Source: Euptelea pleiosperma
Taxonomy: Eukaryota > Streptophyta > Magnoliopsida > Ranunculales > Eupteleaceae
Direction: 5' to 3'
Assembly: GCA_035048495.1 (NCBI GenBank)
Contig: CM068552.1
Span: 18,478,154 to 18,542,153 of the forward strand
DNA length: 64,000 nucleotides
A model generated the notes under the pieces. That model was not told the origin of the DNA and did no database searches. It saw only the letters and a program-made list of their open reading frames with translations. A program made the translations under genes and the position numbers. Below are positions 21,163-32,300 of this stretch, in pieces. Position 1 is the first letter of the stretch. Each line of letters starts with the position of its first letter.

Positions 21163-21547
21163 AGGGTCGATCTACGGGTACCCACCTCTTTCGGTTGGGC
21201 ACCTACATCCAAGATAGAAAACATTTTTTCCCAAAAAACCCTCTTTCAGTTGGGCACCCACCCCTTCTCCTTCGTCTTCTCTTCCTATCTATTTCTCTCT
21301 ACTGTGTAACACACACTCTATCTCCCCTCTCCCCCTCTCTCTCAATCTCCCTCCCTCACTCTCTCTCTCTCTTAATCTCAACATCTCCCTCCCCCCCTCT
21401 CTCTCTCTAGGCATTTAGGAGGCTAAATGCCTAGAGAGAGAGAGAGAGAGAGAGAGGTGGGGTGCCCAGCTGAAATGGAAAGGCATTGTGGTCCACGTAG
21501 GTGCCCAGACGAAAGAGGTGGGCGCCCGTAGAGTGACCCTAAAAAGT
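21163..21547. mobile_element. MITE with ~47-bp inverted ends and a CT/GA palindromic core
   Basis: The left arm (about 21163-21207, including CCACCTCTTTCG and GGGCACCTAC) is repeated inverted at 21496-21543 (GTAGGTGCCC, CGAAAGAGGTGGG). The centre is a pyrimidine tract ending CTAGGCATTTAG, a 4-base loop GAGG (21419-21422), then CTAAATGCCTAG and a GA tract, so the centre can fold into a perfect hairpin with more than 20 paired bases. It may be a foldback element that expanded its microsatellite. Confidence 0.65.
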
Positions 21548-21717
21548 AAAATCGTTAATTATTTGGGTAATTTCCCTATTAGTAATGGGACATTTTGTTA
21601 ACATGACTGATGTGTCCCGTAATAATGGTGCCATTTACGTTGGTTTCAACTGCCATACTAATTTTATATTTGCAAGAAGGAAAGTTCGCTTTGACACCCA
21701 GGGTACTCATGCTCGCC

Positions 21718-21942
21718 CTTTTAAAAATGGTTCAGGATCCGCGCACAACCTTTTTTAACAACCAAATTCCACTCCTCGTGGGCGTGGATTCCGAGAATCC
21801 AAAGGTGGTTGATAGTGCTGAGCTGGCATTCACTTTTTCCAAAGCAAAACCACCATTCGATTCTTGGAATCCACATCCGAGAAGAGGTGTGGAATTTGTT
21901 GTCCAAAAAGTTGTGCGCAGATCCCGACCCTAAAAAAATGCT
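21718..21942. mobile_element. Foldback MITE, ~95-bp arms
   Basis: Sequence from about 21718 to 21812 (GGATCCGCGCACAACCTTTT, CAAATTCCAC, GTGGATTCCGAGAATC) is repeated inverted from about 21942 back to 21845. The loop is about 30 bp. A transcript across it would form a long, imperfect hairpin. No target duplication was identified. Confidence 0.65.
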
Positions 21943-22005
21943 CATAATATGTACGTACATTTTCGGCAGCGCGAGATGAATGAAATCTTTCGACGTGATG
22001 GACTG

Positions 22006-22278
22006 AGCCAAGTGCCACACTCTTAGAGATCCGTATGGATGTTTAGCCCATCCCTAAGTTGACTTACACACCAAAAATCAGGACGATTAGTGGCTTTTAA
22101 CCTTTAGATATAAGTGCCCCAAATAATGCTCCAATCCCACAGTTAAAATTTTACCCATGACTCCAATCCAATGGTTAGAAATCACTAATCAGCCATTTCT
22201 GTTTTTTGGGTCGGTCGGTCGCTAGGATGGATCAAACATGCATACGGTTTGTAGTCTCTAAGAGTGTGCCACGTGGCT
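22006..22278. mobile_element. MITE upstream of the RanBPM gene, copy A
   Basis: The ends AGCCAAGTGCCACACTCTTA and the inverted right end (TAAGAGTGTGCCACGTGGCT) match over about 24 bases. Further in, CCGTATGGATGTTT is mirrored by an AAACATGCATACGG end. Internal words CCAAAAATCAG and AATCACTAATCAG are shared with copy B. No coding capacity. It lies about 700 bp before the gene's start codon. Confidence 0.7.
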
Positions 22279-22350
22279 AGTACTGTTGTCCTTCCTTCTG
22301 ATATTGCTCTCTATGAGAGACGTATACGGAAGCACGCGAACGTCTATGGG

Positions 22351-22632
22351 ACATGTGGCACACTCTTAGCACGACTATTGACCGTATGGATGTTTGGCCC
22401 ATATAATGGTGAGCCTACGGACCAAAAATCAGCCTGAATTGTAATTTCTGACCATGAGAGATTTGAGTTTTTATTATTGATTTATATTAAACCGTGTGAT
22501 TTTAGTGTTTTTCTGGGTATTAAGATCCAACGGTTAGAAATCACCAATTAGACTGATTTTTTGTTTAGAGGTCCACTTGGGGATGAGCCAAACATCCATA
22601 CGGTCGGTGGTCTGTGAGGCTGTACCACGGAG
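22351..22632. mobile_element. MITE upstream of the RanBPM gene, copy B
   Basis: The left end ACATGTGGCACACTCTTAGC, with CCGTATGGATGTTTGGCCCA, is mirrored on the right by TGAGCCAAACATCCATACGG and a decayed GTACCACGG end. It belongs to the same family as copy A but is more diverged at its right terminus. It ends about 340 bp before the start codon, so it may contribute to or lie within the promoter. Confidence 0.65.
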
Positions 22633-22975
22633 CTCAGACGACGATCGTGAGCGTTCGTCATGAAAGACGTCCGTCAGAGAAAAAAGATTTATTCCTCTCT
22701 CTCTCTCTCCAGGAGAACACCGCAGCTCAAGTTTTCTCAGATCGATTTTTTTATTTCTGAAAACACATGACTTCGCTTTTGCTTTTCTTTCGACTGATTT
22801 TCCCTTAATGAGCGAAACTCCCCCCTAAACACATTCGTCGATGTTAATTAGGGTTTCTTCAGTCTTCATTAATTAGGGTTTCGATCTTCTTCGCATACCA
22901 CAGTAAACTAATGTGTTGAAGAAACTTCGAAATTAGGGTTTTGAATCGAAAAGAGATTGATTTTGAGTGGTTCAA
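22633..22975 (+). promoter_or_regulatory. Promoter/leader of the RanBPM gene: telo-boxes, CT tract, three upstream ATGs
   Basis: TTAGGGTTT (the plant telo-box, read inverted) occurs at 22848-22856, 22873-22881 and 22933-22941, a motif common in the leaders of housekeeping and growth-related plant genes. A CT repeat lies at about 22694-22710. Three upstream ATGs precede the main start: 22808-22828 (MSETPP), 22841-22876 (11 codons) and 22911-22919 (2 codons), all closed before 22976. The transcription start is not known, so whether these uORFs are transcribed is uncertain. Confidence 0.5.
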
Positions 22976-23328
22976 ATGGTTAAGAATCAAGAAACGGAGG
23001 TTGGTAATTGTATCGATCCTTCGACGCTCGGATTGGATCGACGGGGTTCGGATATCGTCGACATGGAAGACGAAGAAGAGGTCCCAACGCATCTTAATAC
23101 TATAAATAGTTCTGGTGGCTTTCTCGTCGTATCTCCGGATAAGCTGTCTGTTCAGTACACAAACGTTAATTTGCATGGGCATGATGTAGGAGTGGTTCAG
23201 GCGAATTGTCCGGCTCCGTCGCGGAGGCTCGTGTATTATTTCGAGATGTTCGTGAAGAATGCAGGAACGAAGGGCCAGATCGCCATCGGTTTCACCAGTG
23301 AGCATTTTAAGATGCGACGACAACCCGG
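22976..23328 (+). CDS. RANBPM: RanBPM exon 1: N-terminus and first half of SPRY
   Basis: The start is the first ATG after an in-frame TGA at 22964. It encodes residues 1-117 plus two bases. The N-terminus is acidic (DMEDEEEVP); SPRY then begins with [20 protein letters not shown], and continues through [12 protein letters not shown] and [12 protein letters not shown]. The donor is GTGAGT at 23329. The split Gly codon is completed by exon 2. Intron 1 is 6747 bp. Confidence 0.9.
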
Positions 23329-26300
23329 GTGAGTAACAGTTTTGCAAGCATGGTAATATTATTTACAAAAGATAGTTAAAGCATATTACTCACAGAATTG
23401 TCCATAATTGAGAGAAACTTTCTGAGGGAGAAGAAGGGTAGCTTTGTCTTGAATATAATAAGAATTAATCTAGTATTTGGCTCGAAGGTGCATCAGGGAT
23501 AAGCACACTAAAGAACCTGCTTTATCCTTGAAAAAGTGGTTTTGGTTTCAAGAAAAGGTGTGCTACTACTTACTACTACATGACCAGTAATGGTCTAGAT
23601 TTATGATCTCACAAGAAGCACTAGCCCCTTTTCATGATGTTGGTCCAACCTAGAATTGGGCAAGATACTCCCAATAAGGGCGAGTTAATTTTTCTTGTCC
23701 AAGATTCAATTGGTTGAGGATATAGCTTTCCGATATGCATATGATTATGGGAATCTAAGCTACTTGGGTAAGGCAATGACCTGGAGTAAGTACTTCATCA
23801 TAGGTACTGCATTTGCACCTTAACGTTGTGTTTGACATGAGATGTCGCCAAGGTTTAAAATATTGTTTTGTCTTGTTATCTTCATAAGCTGATGGAATGA
23901 GATGTCTGACCGTGATGAAACGAGACGTAACAAAACAATGGAAAAAAATATTGTGTCTCTATTAGATTAAACCAACTTCAGTACGTAATTAGGCTACAAA
24001 TTGGTCTTTTAGCATTATATACGTTATAAAAGATACATATACCATGAAAATAAGCTTTTAAACTAGTTTTAGTACTTAAATTAGGCTTTTGGCACGAGAC
24101 TATACATAAGACAAAGCGAGATTTTGAACCATGGATGTTGCCCATTATGAGGTGTCTGAGTAACATACATGAAATATCTGGAGGAAATTTCTGTTGAGAC
24201 ATAGAAGAAGCAGTTGACGTGGAAGGAAGTTTGTTGCTTAATTGTTAGTGACTGGGATGCTTAATTCCATTGTTCTGTATTACACCCTGACGGTGTAAAG
24301 TGAATATTATGCCAAAAATTGGTCTTAGATTACTTACTTAAAAAGAGGATATATCTTGGAAATATAAATCAAGAGTGAATTGGCTTATAGTAGGAGATAA
24401 GAATACCAAGTTTTTTCATGCATTTGACAATGCGATATGAAAGGTTAACATAAGAAGAAGATTTAGAGTGGAAGATCACTTGATCAAGGAGGAAGATTAG
24501 ATAAGAAAGGTAATCATTGATTATTTTTTTTTATTAAGTTCATAAGGTGGATGATTGAAATAGACCTACCTTAGATTGATTGCGACTTGCAATTCCCATT
24601 AACCAGTGAGGATAAAGTAGTGTGGCTAGAGAGGGATTTTGAAGAAGAAGTTCTAAAAGATATAAAATCTGCAAGTGGTGACAAGGTTCAGAGTCTTGAT
24701 GGTCTCACTATTGGATTTACTAAAGAGTGTTGGATTATTGTTAAGGATGATTTGAATGAAAATTTTGAAAGATTTCCATGATAGGGTAGTGTGGGACAGA
24801 TGACCTATATGACTTTCCTCACTCTAATCCCTAAGATTGAGGGGGTGGATGAAGTAAAGGACTTTAAACCCATCATTTTTGTTGGAAGCTTGTATAAACT
24901 TGTGGCCAAAGAAATATTTATTCGACTTAAGGAGTTACTCCCATCCCATGATAATTGGGCCGTATCAAGGGGCATTTGTGAAAGGAAGACAAATCCTCGA
25001 CATCTTATTAGCTAGTGAATGAATCGATTCTTGGCTAAAAAGGCGAGTGGCTTTATTTGCAAGGTAAACATTGAAAAAGCGTCCGACAATGTAGACTAGG
25101 GTTTTCTTCATATGTTTTAAGAATGGCGGGCCTTGGTGATAGGTGGAGAAGTTGGACCTAGGCTTATGTGGGATCCACGTCATTTTAAGTTTTAATCAAT
25201 GATTCTCGAAAAGGTTCCTTCCAAAGTTCCAAAGCTTCAAGAAAAGGTTAGCCCGTTCCCCCTTTTCTCTTTATTCTAGCTGTAGAGGTGCTAAGTTTAC
25301 TCGTGAAGATGTTGGAAGAATTGGATCCCATTAAATGATTTAGGATGGGAGAGGAAGGACTCATGATTTCTCATATATAATTTGCCGACGACACCATAAC
25401 TTTTAGATGCATCAATTTTTATGCCTGAAAATGAGGTTGGTGGCTTTGGAGATATAGGGAGGAAGTCTGAAAGCCAATGGAGTAAAGTGATTAAAAGTAA
25501 AAAATAATAGTAGAAACCAAGATTGGGATTCCAATGATGTTAATTTGTTTTATGGTTTAAGTGTCTGAACAGGCATATCCAAAATGTACGTGGACTTGTT
25601 CAAATGTGTCATATTCATTGTTGACAAAAGGGGGTAGAATTAGAATTTGGAAGGATCCTTGGAGTGGTGAAGAACCCCTTTGTCCATCTTCTCAAAGCTT
25701 ATATGCAATGGCTGGTCAGCGTGGAATTCTTGTTAGAGATTGTTTTGAAACATTTGGGGACATGATTTTGTGGAACTCTCATTGTAGAAGGAATCTGAAT
25801 GATTGAGAGGTGGATCAACTTGCTGATTTTTTTGGTTGGCTTGCTCATGTCCTCCTATTTTAGTGAATGAAGATGACAACGTTTATGAAAATAGAATTCT
25901 AATGGTAATTTCAGGGTGTGGTCTTATTGGTTCTGCTGGGTAATTTGGAGTGTTTTTTACCAATTAAGCTTGTATGGGATCCTATCTTTAGAGGAATTTA
26001 CTGGATAGAGAGATAGAAGAATCTAAGGAGTTATTTAGCTGTCTTGATTCTTGAAGATATTTACATCTCGTAGGGGGTGACGATCATAGTGTATGAAAGA
26101 TACTTAGGATGGATCTTTCTCGATGGCATCCTTCTATATATTCTTGGTGATTTATTAAAGGATCCCCTCTGGAGAGATTGGGGAAGTTGGTGCCGCCACT
26201 TGTAAAAGCATTCTTGTGAATTGTGGCCTTTGACAAATTTTTAACATTGGATCATCTGATTCATGAGGGCCAATTCATTCCATGTAGATGTGTTAGTTGC

Positions 26301-29300
26301 ATGAAGGAAGAGGAGATTATTGATTATGTGTTGGTGCATTGCTATGTGGTGAGAGAGGTTTGGTATTATTTTCTGAATAACTTTTATATGACATAGGTTT
26401 TTTAGGGCTATAAGTTAGGCGGAGTTGACCCAAGCCCAACCAACCTTCAGACCATCTAGCCCGAGCTTGAGCCCAACTTGAGGTCGGAGAGAGAGAGAGA
26501 GAGAGAGAGAGAGGTGTTACAAGGAGACTTCATGCGAGTAGAAGGGAGACTTTCTAATATTTACTGGTTGTAATAAATCATGGTTTTAATATTCATAATG
26601 AAATCCCATTTTTACTATGCTTTTAATATTCATAATGGAGGGTTTGGCTAACATCTTGAATTGCCGCATTGATAAATTTCCTTCCACTTATCTAGGCCTT
26701 CCTTTGGGGGCAGCGTATAGGTCCAAGGAGCTTTGGAGGCCGGTTGTTGAAAGCTTTGGGAGAAGACTAGCTACTTGGAAGGCCAGATACTTATCTAAAC
26801 AGGGGAGATTGGTGCTGCTTAATAGCTCTCTCTCTCGCTTACCCATTTACTACATGTCCTTATTCCTGATACCGAATAGCGTGTTCCTCATCTTGGATAA
26901 GATCATGAGAGGCTTCTTGTGGGACGGGAATTTGAATAACCACAAGATTCATTTGGTGAGGTGGGATAGGGTGTGTAAGGTTAAGGACATTGGCGGATTG
27001 GGGATTAAGCATCTCAAATCTTTGAATTTCGCCCTCTTGGGTAAATGGTTATGGTCTGTGGAGGATTGTCTTGGCGGGCAAATATGGTGTCTCCCTCTAC
27101 GGTTGGAAAAGCCTTGAAGTTAGAAGTCCTATGGTTGCAGTGTGTGGAGAGGAATCCTGAAGGTGTCTAGAGAATTCGATAAAGAGGTGCGTTTTGAAGT
27201 TGGAGCTGGTGATAGAATCGGCTTTTGGGAAGACACCTGGTGCGTTGATAAGCCGCTTAAGGATGATTATCCGGAGTTGTATTCGATTTCGGAAAGGAAA
27301 ACAGGGTCTATTCTCGCTTGCTACATGAACGAAGGGGAATCAGGTGGGTGGAATTTGGGTTTCAAAAGAAACTTGAATGATTGGGAGATCGATCCGCTTT
27401 CTAGCCTTTTATCGAGACTGCAGGATGTCAACCTTAGACCTACGGTGCAGGATAGAAGATTGTGGTCCTGGACTAAAGGAAGATCCTTCACAGTGAAATC
27501 ATTTTGCGTGGAGTTACAAAGATTTGAAGGAACTACCTTTCCAGTTTCCTCGGTTTGGAAATCCAAGACTCCCTCTAAAGTAGCTTTCTTCGCTTGGGAA
27601 GCTTCCTTGGATAAGATCCTTACCATGGACCACTTGATGGCTAGAGGCTTTACCTTGGTGCAATATTGTTGGATGTGCCAATCCAATGGGGAATCAGTGG
27701 ACCATCTTCTTTTGCATTGTGAGAAGGCTACGAAGATTTGGAGTGCCTTCTTGTTAGAATTTGGGATGAGTTGGGTGATGCCGGCTTCCCTTATGACCCT
27801 CCTTCACAGTTGGAAATCTAAGGCGTTTTCGTTTATAGGGAACGCGTTATGGAGAATGACTCCTCTAGCGATCATTTGAGGAGTTTGGAAGGAGAGGAAC
27901 CAGAGAGTCTTTGAAGGCAAGCAATCAGATGTGCACTCTATAATCCTTAATATCAAGGGGCTGATGTATATGTGGTCAAAGGCGGTCTTGGGTTGTAGGG
28001 GCTTATTTTTTGAAGACTTTGTTTTCTGGTGGGAGCACATTTGTTCTAGGGAATGGAGTTGAAGGGAGGCTTTGGCTCTTTTGTTTTTCTTGCCGGGGTT
28101 GTGTTTAGGTCATCTCGACCAGCCTCCCTCTGGATAGCTATATCTTTTGGCTTTGGCCCTTTCAATATATTTTTACTTATAAAAAAAAAATTAGTTTAGG
28201 ATTGCTTATTTGTTTTAGAGTCTTATTTGTTTAAATTGGTTTTTTCAAGTTGTAATAGGATTACGATAGAGTTTGAGAGTGTTTTACAGTCAAATATAAG
28301 TATTTTTCATTGCTTATAATATAGGGTATGTGTAAAAACGAAATTTGGAAGTTGATATTTTGATTAATGAAATTAAAGAGAGTTTTCGCTTAGGTGAAGC
28401 CTTTACTTGGGCTTTATTCGACCAATGTGGGCAAGTTTGAGTCGTGGTTTTAATGCATGGGCATTTTCACACCAGGCTCGAGTGGGGCGGCTTGCGTGAG
28501 CGACGAGGGGCACGCTCGGGGTGGGGTGGCCTGTGTGAGATGGGACCACGAGGGGGTTTGGGTGAGAGCTTGGATCTAGGCTATGAGATAAAGGAATTTA
28601 ATTTCACGCCCCCATCACTCGCGATTTTTGGGAGTATTGGTTAGAAGTCCTGCATCAAAGTGGTATCAGAGCAGGAGGTCTCGTGTTTGAGACTCCTCAC
28701 TAGGGGTGATTAATGCATGGGCATTTTCACATCGGGCTCGAGTGGGCAGTCTGCGTGAAAGACGAAAGGAACGCTCGGGATGGGGTGGCTTGTGTGAGAT
28801 GGGACCGACAAGGGGGGTTCGGTTGAGAGCCTGGATCCGGGCTATGAGATAAAATAATTTAATATCATGCCCCCATCAGTCGCGGCTTTTGGAGTATTGG
28901 TTAGATGTCCTGCATCATGTTTCAATTCAAGAACTTGTGGATTCCAATTCTCTACTCTCTTAGGGTATGTTTGGTTACCAGACATGGATTTGGAATTGGA
29001 AACTGAATTCCAAAACTTGTGATTTCTAGAAATTTAAATTCCAAGAATTAAAATTTCTCGTATTTGGTTGTACACGAAATTTGCTTGGAATTCTAAATGA
29101 ATTCAAATTTAAGTGTTTGGATATGTACAAGAATTAGACTTTCCTACTTAAAACTAATCTTGTAAATAATAACTCTATATAAGAGAAATATCCTATTATA
29201 CATACAAATAATTTGTTGAACAATTACAATAAATATAGACAAATGGTTCTTGCTTCCATATTTCTTTGATTTAGAGATCCAAAATCCCCGCTAAGGTGAC

Positions 29301-32300
29301 ATTTTTTGCTTGGGAGGCTTCTCTGGACAAGATTTTAACAGTGGATCATCTTATTTCTAGCGGGTTCATCATTGTCGATTACTACTGGATGTTAAACCAA
29401 TAAAACTAATTTAGTGAAGATTAACCCATGGACACAAATATGATATTCCTTTTTAGTTTGGATCACTTTGGGCTATCTTTGAACACTTTCAAAACTAGTT
29501 GAAGATGAATTGATATTTGATGTGCAATGCTTGAGGCTAATTGGAACTCGATGTGCAGTTTCCTTGACCTTGAACTTTCTATTCTTCAATCTTTTCTTTG
29601 ATCTCTCAAATCTTTAGCAAATGCCTTCATCTTGATTGTGATGAGCTTGAAGTACTTTGTTTGATCTCCCTTGAAGCATTGGATTAGATGACTTACCAGT
29701 ACAACTTGATCCAATGCAGCTTCATTCTTCATGCTATGTCTCTCTTAAATATTGTGACTTGGAATAGGCAATGATAAATACAACATTGCATACATTTGTC
29801 ATGGATTGACAATACAATAAAATATGACTTTACACCAAACACCCCAAAACTTTTATATTTTTATTCCTGTTGATAATCAAAGGCAAACAATTGGAAGCCC
29901 ATAACCAAATGTTAATGACTAGTTTTCTGGATGCAGTTGTATATTTGTGGTTTCTAATTGTTGTTCATTGTATTTACCTGATAATTTTGTTTGGCAAACT
30001 GCTGGATGATTTCCCATGCCTGTTATCATTTTGTTATATTGAGATCTGTAATAGTCCACACTTTTTATTTGGCAGTTGGGAAGCAAACAGTTATGGATAC
30101 CATGGGGATGATGGACTGCTTTACCGTGGACAAGGAAAGGGCGAAAGCTTTGGCCCAACCTTTACATCTGGTGATACAATTGGTGGTGGTATTAACTATG
30201 CTTCACAAGAGTTCTTTTTCACGTATGGCAATTACCCATTTGGTACAAGCAAATTAATAAACTATAATTGTTACTCTGCTGTTTTAATGACAGGCTTTAT
30301 AGTCTCTGTGTATGTTTGTCATTGCATCTCATTGAATTGTGAAAATAACGTTATAATTGCTAATCAGTTTGGTTCTTTGTTAGACATATTTATCATTCCT
30401 ATTTCTTCGGTATATTGAATTCATCTTCTATTTCTCCAAGAGGGTTCTTATAGATTTATGTGCTGTGGATGCTGATGTTCAGTAAAAATGGAAAGCTAGT
30501 TGGAACAGCATACAAGGATGTGAAGGGTCCCTTGTTTCCTACCATTGCTGTTCACAGCCAAAATGAGGAGTATGCTCTGCCTCCCTTTATGCATATTCGT
30601 GTTTCTTCTTCATTGTTTTAAATTTAAATTCATCGTTTGTATAAAGGCAGTTCTTTTGTACTTCAGCTGACATGTTCGAAAAGTTCAAATTTCAAAAATG
30701 TGAATGTTGTATTTATGTGCTACTTATTGTGATTGTTTGATTCATTTTGACTCTGAAGACTCAGGTTTATTTGTTAGATAAACTTTTCTTTATTCTAGAG
30801 GTGTTCCATCCTTCGAAGTTTGTGAACTGTTATAAAAATTCAGAACTTCTGGCATCTAATCATTCTGGAAGCTATGGGTTTGGAAACTTTGTCCTAATGG
30901 CCAAGTATACCAAACGAAGGTGGACCTAGCCTGCTATGCTGGTATTATCAACATTTTGTTGTGGAACAATATTTTTTCTTAATTCAACTAGGTAGTAGGT
31001 TCAGTTGTTTGTTGTTCATATTTAGTATTTTGTATGTCGGGTTAAACTCGAGGCCACTTTCCTTATTTAGCCTTACCATATAACCATATATAAATGGGGG
31101 GTTTGGCAATCCGAACCAATGGAAAAATAGGTCTAAGTACCGCATACCAGATGAAGGTAATAAGAGTGTATTTACAGGTGAGAAGTGCACCTGAGCTGAG
31201 TTGAGTTTGAGGAATTAGGGTTAGGGTTAGGTTTGGAGAAGAGAGAATAGAGAGTAGAGAAGAGAGGGAGAAAGGATGTCAATTGTGCTTAGTTCATAAT
31301 GACTCCAAGACAAATATACCCCTCAAGAGGGGTATTTACAGAACTACTCCTGATATATATAAAATACGTATTTCTACGTATATGATAACACTCCCCCTCA
31401 AGTTGGTGCATAGATATCTCTCATGCCCAACTTGTACAAGCACTTATGGAGTTGCCAACTGGGAACTCCCTTCGTGAAAACATCTGCAACTTGTTCGTCA
31501 GTCTTCACAAATGGGGCGCATACTGCCCCAGAGATAATTTTCTCTCTAATGAGGTGCCGGTCCACCTCAATGTGCTTGGTACTATCATGCTGAACGGGAT
31601 TGTGAGCAATGCTGATGGCGGCCTTGTTATCACAGTATAGGCTCACAGACCCTGAAACTGGGAAATCAAGCTCAGCAACTAACACTTTCAACCAAAGCAT
31701 CTCACACAAGTCATGAGCTATTGCTCTGAATTCGGCCTCTGCACTAGATCTGGCGACAACGGGTTGCTTCTTGCTTCTCCAAGTGACCAGATTGCCCCCA
31801 ACAAATGTGCAATATCTAGAAGTAGATCTCCGGTCATCTTTGGCCCCTGCCCAGTCTGCATCGGTATAAGCTTCTATACCCATGTGACCATTCTTCTCAA
31901 ACAGAAGACCTCTACCCAAGGTTTAAAATTTCGTTTCGGAGGAATGTCTCGGTCAAGTGAAAAACCGAGACAAATTCCGAAACGAAACATTGAAAAAATG
32001 AAAATTTTGAAACATTACGAAACATCACGAAACATTACGAAACATTACGAAACATTACGAAACATTCCGAAACATTATGAAATATTATTCAAAATCATTA
32101 AATTATATGTTTTATTTATTTTATTTGTTTGGATTGTCTCGGTTTGTCTCGGCGAAACAAACCGAAACATTACAAAACATACGAAACATACGAAACATTG
32201 ATGTTTCGTTTCGATTTCCTTACGAAACGAACATTACGAAACATTACGAAATTTTAAACCATGCCTCTACCAGGTGCTGACTTGAGATACCTCAAGATCC

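Noticed and set aside
21610..21933. A 107-codon frame upstream of the gene
   Set aside because: Most of it is the foldback element at 21718-21942; no protein similarity.
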